Source: Bacillus safensis FO-36b (GTDB taxonomy: Bacteria > Bacillota > Bacilli > Bacillales > Bacillaceae). Taken from it: 64,000 nucleotides of DNA. Where the stretch lies: the NCBI RefSeq assembly GCF_000691165.1, contig NZ_ASJD01000008.1, forward strand, positions 42,680-106,679, written 5' to 3'. The notes under the pieces are model-generated. The model searched no databases, had not been told where the DNA came from, and was given only the letters and a program-made list of their open reading frames with translations. Made by a program: the position numbers and the translations under genes. The first letter of the stretch is position 1; the number at the start of each line of letters is the position of its first letter. Positions 18,859-28,276 of this stretch are shown piece after piece.

Positions 18859-19509
18859 CTAAAAATGAATGATTCCTAATTCTATTGATGTTTTAATTGC
18901 TTCAGCTCTTGATGTCACATTTAGTTTTTGATAAATGTTTGTTAAATGTGCTTTTACAGTTCTTTCAGAAATTCCCATATCGAATGCAATTTCCTTACTC
19001 CGGAACCCTCTAGCTACTGCTTGCAAAACGAGCATCTCTTTTTCGGTAAGCGAGTGGTTGTCTGTTTTCAATTTTTCTTGAGGTTCTTTGTGTGCGGTTG
19101 ATTCAAACACCTTTGAGGCCACATTTGATTGAAGTAAAATGTCTCCTCTGATGGCTGCTTCAATTGTATTAAATAAGTTTTCTCTGCTGGTATCCTTTAA
19201 GAGGTAGCCTTTTGCACCAAGCTGTAACCCTTGAATCATTAAGTTCTCTTCATTATAAGTAGTCAGAATGAGTACGGGAACTTTTATTTGAAGAGACTGC
19301 ATTTCTCTAAGCATATCAAGCCCGCTCATCATAGGCATGTTGAGGTCAAGTAATACAAGGTCTGGGGATTTTTCTTTTATGACATCTAACCCCTTTCCTC
19401 CATCTTCTGCTTCTCCAACAACTTCAAATCTTTCGTCTGTTTCAAGAATTAATTTTAATCCTTCTCTCACAACATAATGATCATCCACAATCACAATTCG
19501 ATAAGACAC
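18859..19509 (-). CDS. ydfI: NarL/LuxR-family response regulator (YdfI-like)
   Basis: 216 residues. Receiver domain with the acidic pair Asp9/Asp10, phospho-acceptor Asp55 (VLLDLNMP) and Lys106 (YLLKD). A C-terminal LuxR-type helix-turn-helix follows (LTEKEMLVLQAVARGFRSKEIAFDMGISERTVKAHLTNIYQKL). It lies 5 bases after the histidine-kinase gene. The grouping with an MMPL exporter is the same as B. subtilis ydfH-ydfI-ydfJ, where the system activates ydfJ; the symbol rests on this context and on overall family resemblance. Confidence 0.8.
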   Translation of the reverse strand: MSYRIVIVDDHYVVREGLKLILETDERFEVVGEAEDGGKGLDVIKEKSPDLVLLDLNMPMMSGLDMLREMQSLQIKVPVLILTTYNEENLMIQGLQLGAKGYLLKDTSRENLFNTIEAAIRGDILLQSNVASKVFESTAHKEPQEKLKTDNHSLTEKEMLVLQAVARGFRSKEIAFDMGISERTVKAHLTNIYQKLNVTSRAEAIKTSIELGIIHF

Positions 19510-19514
19510 TGTAT

Positions 19515-20699
19515 TTACTCCTTTTTCAAAGGTATGTTTACTATTACTTGTGTACCTTCATTTTTTTTACTTTTCAAATGGATCTCTCCACCAAGCAGCC
19601 GGACACGTTCTGACATACCAATGATGCCGTAATGTCCAAAAGTGGATTCTCGTTTTTTCTCATCAAACCCCACTCCATTGTCTGCTATTTCCAAATGGAT
19701 GTGATCACCTTGTTGTACGATCACTAACTCGACATGGCTTGCTTTGGCATGTTTTGAAACATTCGTTAAGCATTCTTTTATTATGTAAACAGTATGTTCA
19801 ATAAAAAAAGGCGACATATTCTGAAGTACAGAGATCTTTGTGCGAATTGGGATATTCGTTGCTGTCGTAAATCGATTTACTTCATTTTTTACTGTTTCGG
19901 TTAAATCGTATTGATCATGACGATCCTTCCGAAGATCATCAATCACCATCCGTGCCTCACCTAGTGTTTTTCGCGCTTGGCTCATTGAGCCCTTGATAAT
20001 GCTTTGAGCACGCTGGGTATTTTGATTCTCTAAATGTGCTTGAACAGCTTCCAATTGCATAATAATGCCTGCAAGCCCTTGTGCAAGGGTATCATGTAAA
20101 TCTCTAGCCATTCTTTGACGCTCATTAGCAAGGGTTAACTCTTCCACCTGCTGATGTGCGAGTTCGAGTTCCTTTAGAAACGTTTGAGTTCGAATTCTAG
20201 CCTTTACTTGTCTAAAAAATAAGATAGAGTATGCAACGACCACAATAAGGATAAGAAATAAAATCGGAATGTAGACAGTCAGATCATCTGTATCATTAGC
20301 CAAAATAAGAGCTAGAAAAAAAAGCACATAAAAACAAAGTCCTGTCAAAATAATCTTTAATGTATGATAGTATACACCGATGCTCTGAGCAATTAATACC
20401 GGTAAAAGACCAATTAAAATAACAGGAGAGGCAGCTGGCATAGCTAAAACACAAAGTAGAATAACGATTCCTTGTATGAAGAAATAAATCCAAGGCTTCT
20501 TCTGGAACCAATAAAAAGACCACCAATGAAAAATGAGATGTATTGCAAAAAGGCCAGAAAAAAACAAACTTGAAAGCGATAGAGATACTGTTAAAAACTG
20601 AAAAATCATCGCTGCAACATACACAAGAATACCCCATAATAACGTGGGAATTCGGGAATAGATCATTTCATTAAATGGGTCTATCCGTTTCTTATCCAT
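19515..20699 (-). CDS. ydfH: Sensor histidine kinase (YdfH-like)
   Basis: 394 residues. Five or six N-terminal membrane segments (about residues 17-165) are followed by a HisKA_3 dimerisation/phospho-acceptor domain with His202 (MARDLHDTLAQGLAG). An HATPase domain comes next: ECLTNVSKHAKASHVEL N-box, EIADNGVGFD and GHYGIIGMSERVRLLGG. There is no large extracellular sensor loop, so a signal within the membrane is likely. It is transcribed with ydfI and separated from the upstream exporter gene by a terminator. Confidence 0.82.
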   Translation of the reverse strand: MDKKRIDPFNEMIYSRIPTLLWGILVYVAAMIFQFLTVSLSLSSLFFSGLFAIHLIFHWWSFYWFQKKPWIYFFIQGIVILLCVLAMPAASPVILIGLLPVLIAQSIGVYYHTLKIILTGLCFYVLFFLALILANDTDDLTVYIPILFLILIVVVAYSILFFRQVKARIRTQTFLKELELAHQQVEELTLANERQRMARDLHDTLAQGLAGIIMQLEAVQAHLENQNTQRAQSIIKGSMSQARKTLGEARMVIDDLRKDRHDQYDLTETVKNEVNRFTTATNIPIRTKISVLQNMSPFFIEHTVYIIKECLTNVSKHAKASHVELVIVQQGDHIHLEIADNGVGFDEKKRESTFGHYGIIGMSERVRLLGGEIHLKSKKNEGTQVIVNIPLKKE

Positions 20700-20735
20700 A
20701 AACGTTCACCTTCCAAACCCCATCATAACACGAAA

Positions 20736-20772
20736 AATACCGCCCGCCTTTGAAAGAGGCAATGGCGGTATT
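20736..20772 (-). terminator. Terminator between ydfJ and ydfH
   Basis: AATACCGCC (20736-20744) pairs with GGCGGTATT (20764-20772), enclosing a second small hairpin GCCTTT/AGAGGC. On the minus strand the stem is followed by TTTTCG. It implies the exporter and the two-component genes are separate transcripts or only partly read through. Confidence 0.75.
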
Positions 20773-20800
20773 AGAATTTTAACATTTAAAGAAGAATAAA

Positions 20801-22963
20801 TTATATAATCTTCTTTTCTTTTTGGGCAATTGACTCTCCTTCAATATCAATATGCGGAAGCAATCGTGCCAGCCATTTAGGTAAGTACCAATTTGCACGC
20901 CCTAATAGCATCATACAAGCGGGGATAAAGGTCATTCTAATAACAAATGCATCGAATAAAACCCCAAATGCCAATGTTAATCCCATTGTTTTAATAATCA
21001 AGTCTTGAGCAAAAATAAAGCTTGCGAAAACGAAAATCATAATTAAGCCTGCTGCAGTTACAACCCTGCCACTATGCTGTAATCCAGAAATAACAGATTT
21101 CTTTGCATCCTGAGATAGAAGAAATTCTTCCCTCATTCTACTAACTAAAAATACTTCATAATCCATTGCAAGACCAAATAATATTCCTGTTACTAGTACA
21201 GGCATAAAGTTCAACAGAGGACCTGCTGCAGGTATTCCAAACAATGGGGCAAGATGTCCATCCTGTAAAACAAAGACAGCAAAACCTAATGTAGCAGTTA
21301 ATGTCATTAAAAACCCTAGTACAGCCTTTAATGGAACAAGGAATGATCTAAATACAAGAATCATTAACACAAAAGCAAATCCAATAATGACTCCTGCAAA
21401 TTTTGGCAATGCTTGACTGAGTCTATCTGAAATATCTATATTCACGGCAGTAGAACCAGTCACAAGAAACTTTGTGTCAGTCACACTCGATTCATTTCGA
21501 ATGTCTTTTACTAATTGCTTCGTTTCTTTATCCTCCGGACCACTTCTAGGTAAGATTGTTAACATTGCGTACTCACCCGATTGATCAGGGATCGCCGGCG
21601 TGATTTGTTTGATACCATCCATTTTTTCTAACAATTTTGATGATTCCTCGATGGACTTGGACTTCCTCGTTTCATCTGCTTGAGAGGCATCTATGATGAC
21701 AACAAGTGGTCCATTAAACCCCTTGCCAAATCCTTCTGCTAAAAGATCGTATCCTTTACGTTCAGTTGTTTCTTTGCCTTTCATACCGTTATCCGGAAGG
21801 CCAAGCTCCATATGAAGTGCTGGCCAGCTTACCAATCCTGTCAATAAAATGACACCTAGCATTATTTTACCCGGATGCTTTTGAATAAATCTTCCCCAGC
21901 CCATTGTTTTTTTCTCTTTTTTTGGCTGTAATTTAGAAAATAACTTATTTTGTCTGGAAGGACTCACCTTATCTCCAAGAAGCCCTAGTATAGCTGGAAC
22001 AATCGTCAGAGAAACAAGCATAACAGATAGTACCATAAAGGCTCCCACAAGGCCCATGATACCTAGAAACGGTATGTCAACTAATACAAGTCCACATAAT
22101 GCAACAATAACAGTGACGCCCGCAAATAATACAGCACTTCCTGCGGTACCCACTGCTCTAGCAGCAGCCTCATTCAAATTGTAGCCTTCTGCTAACAGCT
22201 GTCGATATCTTGAAATGATAAACAGTGCATAATCAATTCCTACTGCAAGACCAATCATCACCGCTAATGTGAGACTAAATGCAGACATTTCTACAAAGTT
22301 TGAGGTGATTAAAATGACCATAACACCTATGACTAACCCGATCACAGCCGTCAATATTGGTAATCCTGCGACCAAAAGTGAAGCAAATGTAAAGACTAAA
22401 ATCAAGAAGGCGAAGACAATCCCTATGATTTCAGAAATCCCACCTACTTCAATTTCAGAGAATGTGACGGAGCCGCCTAATTCCGTTTGGATGCCGGCAT
22501 CTCTTGAAATCTTTATGCTATTTAATACTTTCTCTTTTGAGGATTCCTTTACCTTATCCGCTTTCACTCGATACGTAATATCCGCATATCCTATCTTCTT
22601 ATCTTTACTTATCGTAAAGTTTTGATATAAATCGGTCACCTGCTTAACTGCTTTATCCTTTTTAATTTCTTTCATCGTCTCATTTATTTTATGTTTTACT
22701 TTCTTTGCTTCTAATGTTTCATCCTTAGGTGCTTTAAATATCAGACGAATCGTTCCCCCATCATCACCTGCTGGGAACTTCTTTTCCAAGAGATCCATCG
22801 CCTTTTCAGATTTTGTTCCTGGAATCGACATATCTCCATTAAATGAAACGCCTGTCCCTATTGTTGCTGCAACTACAGCTACTAAAATAAGTAACCAACC
22901 GATTAACATTCGTTTAGGCTTCATAAAAGCAAAGTTTCCTAAGTTATATAAAAATTTAGCCAT
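20801..22963 (-). CDS. ydfJ: MMPL/RND-family membrane transporter (YdfJ-like)
   Basis: 720 residues with two repeats, each a membrane helix, a large extracytoplasmic domain and five helices. MIGLAVGIDYALFIISRYR and GILFGLAMDYEVFLVSRMREE are the paired intramembrane Asp motifs of the MMPL superfamily, used for proton-coupled export of lipids or drugs. B. subtilis YdfJ (about 724 residues) is induced through YdfHI. GGAGTAAG lies before the ATG. The gene precedes ydfH-ydfI on the same strand, so the local order differs from B. subtilis. Confidence 0.86.
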   Translation of the reverse strand: MAKFLYNLGNFAFMKPKRMLIGWLLILVAVVAATIGTGVSFNGDMSIPGTKSEKAMDLLEKKFPAGDDGGTIRLIFKAPKDETLEAKKVKHKINETMKEIKKDKAVKQVTDLYQNFTISKDKKIGYADITYRVKADKVKESSKEKVLNSIKISRDAGIQTELGGSVTFSEIEVGGISEIIGIVFAFLILVFTFASLLVAGLPILTAVIGLVIGVMVILITSNFVEMSAFSLTLAVMIGLAVGIDYALFIISRYRQLLAEGYNLNEAAARAVGTAGSAVLFAGVTVIVALCGLVLVDIPFLGIMGLVGAFMVLSVMLVSLTIVPAILGLLGDKVSPSRQNKLFSKLQPKKEKKTMGWGRFIQKHPGKIMLGVILLTGLVSWPALHMELGLPDNGMKGKETTERKGYDLLAEGFGKGFNGPLVVIIDASQADETRKSKSIEESSKLLEKMDGIKQITPAIPDQSGEYAMLTILPRSGPEDKETKQLVKDIRNESSVTDTKFLVTGSTAVNIDISDRLSQALPKFAGVIIGFAFVLMILVFRSFLVPLKAVLGFLMTLTATLGFAVFVLQDGHLAPLFGIPAAGPLLNFMPVLVTGILFGLAMDYEVFLVSRMREEFLLSQDAKKSVISGLQHSGRVVTAAGLIMIFVFASFIFAQDLIIKTMGLTLAFGVLFDAFVIRMTFIPACMMLLGRANWYLPKWLARLLPHIDIEGESIAQKEKKII

Positions 22964-23079
22964 TCACTTACTCCTTTTTCATCGAATTCATGATATTCAC
23001 CTCTTTATTCTACGCAATGAAATAGTGAAGTAAAATTGTACTTTTGGGCAAAAGGGATTGTACATTCAGGCAAGAAAAA

Positions 23080-23103
23080 GAGCATCTCTCTTGAGATACC
23101 CTT
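23080..23103 (-). terminator. Terminator of the regulator-RidA-PLP cassette
   Basis: On the minus strand GTATCTC-AAGA-GAGATGC is followed by TCTTTTTCTTG, just downstream of the last gene of the cassette. Confidence 0.65.
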
Positions 23104-23144
23104 CATATATATTGAAGATCTGCCATATGACAACATATCTTCTT

Positions 23145-23486
23145 TTATATAAATCCCAATATCTCATTTTGTTGATGCGCTAGTTCCATTCCCTCTGCTA
23201 GATAGAGAGCGTTCAATTTATCTATATCATCATCTGGCCAATGGCGGATCAGTTGACGCAATCTAGCTGCAACGGTCTGACAAACATCTGGTGATAAGTA
23301 ACGATCAGAATCGGGCTGTTCCAGCAATGGGATGATGTCATCTTGGTAGTTTTTAAAGGGTATTTCCCCACCAAACCCCTCCATATCATCTAAATTCATA
23401 CCAAAACAAGCAGCTAACCTTTTTCTAAAACCATGGAAGTCACTGTATGACCAATATGCTTCGCAATGAGTAAAATCCAAACCCAT
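23145..23486 (-). CDS. Hypothetical protein, last gene of the RidA/PLP-enzyme cassette
   Basis: 113 residues beginning MGLDFTHCEAYWSYSDF. Acidic, soluble, Trp/Tyr-rich, no membrane segment, and no domain I can name. ATG 23486 is selected because CGGAGGAATG sits 8 bases before it; the longer frame from 23540 overlaps the preceding gene. It lies 28 bases after the PLP-enzyme gene, so it is very probably co-transcribed and functionally linked. Confidence 0.65.
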   Translation of the reverse strand: MGLDFTHCEAYWSYSDFHGFRKRLAACFGMNLDDMEGFGGEIPFKNYQDDIIPLLEQPDSDRYLSPDVCQTVAARLRQLIRHWPDDDIDKLNALYLAEGMELAHQQNEILGFI

Positions 23487-23514
23487 GAAACATTCCTCCG
23501 ATTTCAAGTTTGGG

Positions 23515-24618
23515 TTATTTTGATTTAATTCCTGCACCACAAAGAGGTATGACGATTGTTTCTTTTGATTTCTTTTTATATTTCATGTAGCCAGCAAAAT
23601 TGACTGCAGATGTCACTTCCACATAAAATCCTTTCTCACTTAGCTTAGAGCGTGCATTCAATATCTCTTCTTCTTCAATATCTATAAATGTGCCATTGGT
23701 ATTTTGTACAGCTTCTAGAATTTGTTTGGAGCGCGCCGGGGCAGCAATGGCTATCCCTTCTGCCAAGGTTCCTGTATTCGTAACAGGCGATGCTGATTCT
23801 TTCGCATTTTGATAAGCTTTCACAAGAGGTGCACAGTTTTTCGCTTGTATGGCAATGATTTTCGGTATTTGATGAATCAAACCATTTTCAAATAACTCTT
23901 TAAAACCATAATACGCACCTAGGAGGAGAGTACCATTTCCAACCGGAATGATTATAGCATCAGGTGCTCCTTTTATTTGTTCATAAATTTCATAGGCGTA
24001 TGTTTTTGTTCCTTCAAAAAAATAAGGTTGATACACATGGCTTGCATAAAAAACGTTTTCGTCGCCTACTGCTTTTTGGGCCGCGGCTGCAATATCCTCT
24101 CGTGTACCGCGAATTTCTTTAATCGTTGCTCCATGGGCTTTTATTTGAGCGACCTTTTTAGGTGAAGTTTCATCGCTTAGATAGATGTCACATGCAATCT
24201 CGCAGCGAGCTGCATAAGCGGCAATCGCCGTTCCTGCATTCCCGCTGCTATCCGCAATGACTTTTGATACCCCTAATTCCTTTGCTTTTGTCATTAAAAC
24301 AGCAGCTCCTCGATCTTTAAAGGATAGCGTAGGCATCATATAATCAACTTTTACATAAGTGTTTGGCTCATTAGGATCTAAAACGATTAACGGAGTTTGA
24401 CCTTCACCCATTGTCACAGATTCCCAAGTCTTAGAATCTTTTGAAAATGGCATGGTTTCAACATAACGCCATAAGGAGTTTGGGTAGTGATTCCAAGCCT
24501 CTATATCTATTTTAGGGGTATCTTTCACCAGATTTAATACGCCGTTACAATCACATTTCCATAAAGTTGGTGTCATCTCATACTTTTTGCCGCACTGGTT
24601 ACAAATCAATTGATCCAT
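23515..24618 (-). CDS. Threonine-synthase-like PLP-dependent enzyme
   Basis: 367 residues. An N-terminal zinc-ribbon-like cluster (Cys6, Cys9, Cys22, Cys24) precedes a fold-type II PLP core. The cofactor lysine is Lys101 in PTLSFKDRG; SSGNAGTAIAAYAARC and the glycine loop VGNGTLLLGAY bind the phosphate. The family includes threonine synthase, threonine dehydratase and diaminopropionate ammonia-lyase; the real substrate is unclear. With RidA next to it, a beta-elimination giving a reactive enamine is plausible. The start is ATG 24618 or the TTG one codon earlier, both after AAAGGGG. Confidence 0.8.
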   Translation of the reverse strand: MDQLICNQCGKKYEMTPTLWKCDCNGVLNLVKDTPKIDIEAWNHYPNSLWRYVETMPFSKDSKTWESVTMGEGQTPLIVLDPNEPNTYVKVDYMMPTLSFKDRGAAVLMTKAKELGVSKVIADSSGNAGTAIAAYAARCEIACDIYLSDETSPKKVAQIKAHGATIKEIRGTREDIAAAAQKAVGDENVFYASHVYQPYFFEGTKTYAYEIYEQIKGAPDAIIIPVGNGTLLLGAYYGFKELFENGLIHQIPKIIAIQAKNCAPLVKAYQNAKESASPVTNTGTLAEGIAIAAPARSKQILEAVQNTNGTFIDIEEEEILNARSKLSEKGFYVEVTSAVNFAGYMKYKKKSKETIVIPLCGAGIKSK

Positions 24619-24635
24619 CAATCATCAGCCCCTTT

Positions 24636-24676
24636 GAATAATTTTTTATATGAAATATATTTTTTTATATAACATG
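24636..24676. promoter_or_regulatory. AT-rich motif, copy in front of the PLP-enzyme gene
   Basis: ATAATTTTTTATATG followed by ATATATTTTTTTATATAA, in the 70-base gap between the RidA and PLP-enzyme genes. It closely resembles the sequence in front of the regulator gene (25760-25811), suggesting a second promoter/operator. Confidence 0.45.
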
Positions 24677-24690
24677 GGCAAAAAAATATT

Positions 24691-25065
24691 CTAAATATAA
24701 GAAATCGCATCAATTTCAATTTTGAAACCAAAATGTAATTCATTCGTTGGTACAACAGTACGTGCTGGTTGATGTTCCCCGAAAAATTCAGTATAAACCG
24801 CATCTACTTTGTCCCATAGTTCAATATCCGAAATGTATAATGTCATACGCAAAATCTTTTCTTTTTTACTTCCGGCTGCTTCTACAATCATCTCCACATT
24901 CTTAAGCGCTTGTAATGTCTCTTCTTCAATGGGGCCGAATTCTTTTTCTCTCGTTTCGGGATTGATGGCAAATTGTCCTGAAACGTAGACCGTGTTTTGA
25001 TGAATGGTTGCGAATGCATAGTGTCCGTTGGATTTTAGATTCCCTACCTCAAGGATACTTTTCAT
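24691..25065 (-). CDS. RidA-family protein (enamine/imine deaminase)
   Basis: 124 residues, YjgF/YER057c/UK114 fold. The residues needed for hydrolysing 2-aminoacrylate-type intermediates are present: Arg102 (QPARTVVPT) and Glu117 (FKIEIDAIS), close to the canonical Arg105/Glu120. It acts as a cytosolic trimer. Its start overlaps the regulator stop by 4 bases (ATGA), so translation is coupled. Presence beside a PLP beta-eliminating enzyme fits a role in removing the toxic intermediate. Confidence 0.86.
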   Translation of the reverse strand: MKSILEVGNLKSNGHYAFATIHQNTVYVSGQFAINPETREKEFGPIEEETLQALKNVEMIVEAAGSKKEKILRMTLYISDIELWDKVDAVYTEFFGEHQPARTVVPTNELHFGFKIEIDAISYI

Positions 25066-25727
25066 TTCGTTTCCCCTTCATTCGATTTATGTTTGATTTC
25101 ATCCAAATAGCTATAGACGGTGACTTTAGAAATACCTAACATAGATGCGACCTTCTCAACCGAACCTTTCATTAAAAAGATTCCCTTTTCATCCATGAAC
25201 CTTATTAATTCAATTTTTTCATGACGTTTCATAACTGGGTGGACACTGTTTTGAATGATCTGTTGAATCAATTGATCTACTATTCCTTCCACATTTTCAA
25301 GTTCATCATTTGATGTTGATTCATTTTCTTGAACTTCAACTTTTGTAGAAAGAAGAGTATCCATAAATTGCTGCATTTGATTCAATGCTTCAACATCAAA
25401 ATTGATACAGAATGCTCCAACCACCTTTTTCTTAGAATCACGAATTAATGAAGTCGAAGAACGAATGGTACGGTTGTCTTCTGTTTTAAATGTATACCCA
25501 GCAAGATAATCTTCTTTAAAATCTCCGGATTGTAAAACAGTCTTTACCAAATGATCAAATGATTGACCGATTTTTCTTCCCGTCACATGATGATTGACTG
25601 TAAACATGACAGATGCTTGAGGGTTCGTTAAATCATGAATCACTACTTCACAATTTGGTCCAAACATTTTTGCCGTAGATTTTGCTAAAGGAATATAGCT
25701 CTCTAATAAATTCTTCGTATTTTCCAT
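25062..25727 (-). CDS. YheO/DauR-type regulator (PAS-like domain plus helix-turn-helix)
   Basis: 221 residues. The N-terminal half is a YheO-like PAS domain (IPLAKSTAKMFGPNCEVVIHDL; SVMFTVNHHVTGRKIG; IRSSTSLIRDSKKKVVGAFCINFD). The C-terminus is a helix-turn-helix (EKIELIRFMDEKGIF and VEKVASMLGISKVTVYSYLDE). DauR of this family controls D-arginine catabolism in Pseudomonas. ATG 25727 follows GAGGTG by 7 bases; the upstream ATG at 25742 overlaps that site. First gene of the cassette and probably its sensor. Confidence 0.8.
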   Translation of the reverse strand: MENTKNLLESYIPLAKSTAKMFGPNCEVVIHDLTNPQASVMFTVNHHVTGRKIGQSFDHLVKTVLQSGDFKEDYLAGYTFKTEDNRTIRSSTSLIRDSKKKVVGAFCINFDVEALNQMQQFMDTLLSTKVEVQENESTSNDELENVEGIVDQLIQQIIQNSVHPVMKRHEKIELIRFMDEKGIFLMKGSVEKVASMLGISKVTVYSYLDEIKHKSNEGETK

Positions 25728-25759
25728 GCCTAAGCACCTCATTTATTTATTCCACTAGA

Positions 25760-25811
25760 TTATATAATTTTTTATATATAAAAACAATATATAGATTTTT
25801 TTATATATGTT
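25760..25811. promoter_or_regulatory. AT-rich motif, promoter/operator of the cassette
   Basis: ATAATTTTTTATATATAAAAA followed by ATATATAGATTTTTTTATATATG, upstream of the regulator gene. The two halves are each repeated in the RidA/PLP-enzyme gap (24636-24676). Confidence 0.45.
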
Positions 25812-25830
25812 GAAAAGGTTGAGAAAATGT

Positions 25831-25859
25831 AAAAAAAGCAGCCATTGACTGCTTTTTGC
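25831..25859. terminator. Bidirectional terminator
   Basis: AAAAAGCAG (25833-25841) pairs with CTGCTTTTT (25849-25857), flanked by A-run and T-run. It ends the relic below. Confidence 0.8.
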
Positions 25860-25871
25860 TCGTGCTCCTTT

Positions 25872-26016
25872 CTAATTGATTTCTTGCTGGATTCCATACA
25901 AAATGACTTCAATTCCCCACCTGAACCGTTCCATTGATACGGTATCACCTGCAAACATTTCTTCTTTTACGCTATGGATGAAAGAAATGCCGTCATCGTA
26001 TGCATCTCCTCTTCTT
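25872..26016 (-). pseudogene. C-terminal relic of a TetR-family regulator
   Basis: About 47 codons to a TAG, reading ISFIHSVKEEMFAG, then MERFRWGIEVILYGIQQ. This is a typical TetR C-terminal helix pair. It is preceded in frame by a stop, and the DNA-binding half is missing. The real terminator right after it supports former expression. Confidence 0.55.
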
Positions 26017-26265
26017 TATGGTGCAAATTGATACAAGTAATTTATAGTAATTCATTTAATCATCTCCTTTTTCAATTATAAACAAGCAAAGCAATCGGGA
26101 AGCCCGGCTGCTTAACCTCTCACTTTTTATGATAAAAGACTTTTGTGTTATTCGATTTGACAAATCCATTGGAACTTTTCTCAAGGTCGAATGGCGCCAT
26201 CGCGACCGTGGTGTTAAAGACACATTTGCATCGAGCACAAGCACTGAAAATATGCAATCGACACA
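26017..26265. other. Intergenic remainder before the iol operon end
   Basis: About 250 bases. A minus-strand ATG near 26055 with a good ribosome site (AAAGGAGATGATTAA) opens only a 20-codon frame, which may be the leftover start of the broken TetR gene. A 48-codon minus-strand frame (about 26110-26260) contains a CARCKC cysteine cluster but no ribosome site. Nothing here is convincing. Confidence 0.3.
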
Positions 26266-26267
26266 TA

Positions 26268-26315
26268 TGAAAAACCAGCGTTCCCTTATTTGAGAATAAA
26301 CGCTGGTTTTTTTTA
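26268..26315. terminator. Terminator of the iol operon
   Basis: AAAAACCAGCGTT pairs with AACGCTGGTTTTTTTT, with A/T tracts on both sides. It lies just downstream of iolH. Confidence 0.85.
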
Positions 26316-27188
26316 TTATTTGATGTTTAATCCTTCTTTAATGGACTTTAACGTGATTTCATTCGACCATTCTGGGCGATCAGAATATGCAAAGACTGCA
26401 TTTGTAACGATTCCATCGAATTTCATTTCGCGTAATTTCCGGTAAAGTGCTTCAAAATTAATTTCTCCTTCACCAGGATTCAAGTGCTGGTGAACGGTTA
26501 CATTGGCATCTGGTGGATTCACGATATAACGTAGCCCGTAAGCTGCTTTATGATTTAGTGTATCTGCGATTAATACATGTGCAAGCAGATCTCCTGCCTC
26601 ATCAAGGTGCTTCTCTACATCACCAATCCCATCGTCATAGAAGAACGCATGGGGAACAGAATACACAAGTTTGATCCATTCTTTATCTAGTGCACGAATC
26701 ATGCGGATCGCTTCAATGTTCAACTCTATAAAGTCATGTGGATGTGACTGAAGGTTTAGCTTAATCCCTTCTTTTTCAAAGATTGGCATCAGTTCGTCCA
26801 TTGATCTGACAAATGCTGCTTCACTTTCTAAAGGGCGTGTTTTGTCTCCACTAAATTCACTGTTCATGAGATCAACACCAAGTTCTGATGTGATCTCAAT
26901 ACATCTTTTCCAGTTTCTCACTGCCGCTTGCCGCTCTTGCTCATTTGGTGAAGACCATTGTTGAACAGGAAGTACAGAAGAAATTTTTACACCTGCATCA
27001 CGACAATATCTCTTTAAGTCTCTGATCAAATGTTTATCAACTTTTGGATATTCATAAAACCAAATGAAATCTTTACGCGGGGACAGCTCTACATATTCAT
27101 AGCCGAGTCTTGCAACGTTATCAATTGTATCTTTTAAATTTGTATGATCACGGTAATGAGACGGGTCGTATGCTAAAATCATGTTCAA
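26316..27188 (-). CDS. iolH: IolH, sugar-phosphate isomerase/epimerase-like protein
   Basis: 290 residues, AP-endonuclease-2/xylose-isomerase TIM barrel, equal in length to B. subtilis IolH (about 289). Conserved metal-site blocks: [28 protein letters not shown] and [10 protein letters not shown], and an [13 protein letters not shown] end block. Its precise reaction in inositol catabolism is not settled. Last gene of the operon, 26 bases after iolG, followed by a terminator. Confidence 0.9.
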   Translation of the reverse strand: MNMILAYDPSHYRDHTNLKDTIDNVARLGYEYVELSPRKDFIWFYEYPKVDKHLIRDLKRYCRDAGVKISSVLPVQQWSSPNEQERQAAVRNWKRCIEITSELGVDLMNSEFSGDKTRPLESEAAFVRSMDELMPIFEKEGIKLNLQSHPHDFIELNIEAIRMIRALDKEWIKLVYSVPHAFFYDDGIGDVEKHLDEAGDLLAHVLIADTLNHKAAYGLRYIVNPPDANVTVHQHLNPGEGEINFEALYRKLREMKFDGIVTNAVFAYSDRPEWSNEITLKSIKEGLNIK

Positions 27189-27214
27189 TCTCCCTTTCTT
27201 TTTCAGCTAAGTAT

Positions 27215-28276
<1,062 letters not shown>

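Noticed and set aside
26110..26260. 48-codon minus-strand frame with a CARCKC cysteine cluster
   Set aside because: No ribosome site and no recognisable zinc-binding partner residues; kept only as a note in the intergenic entry.
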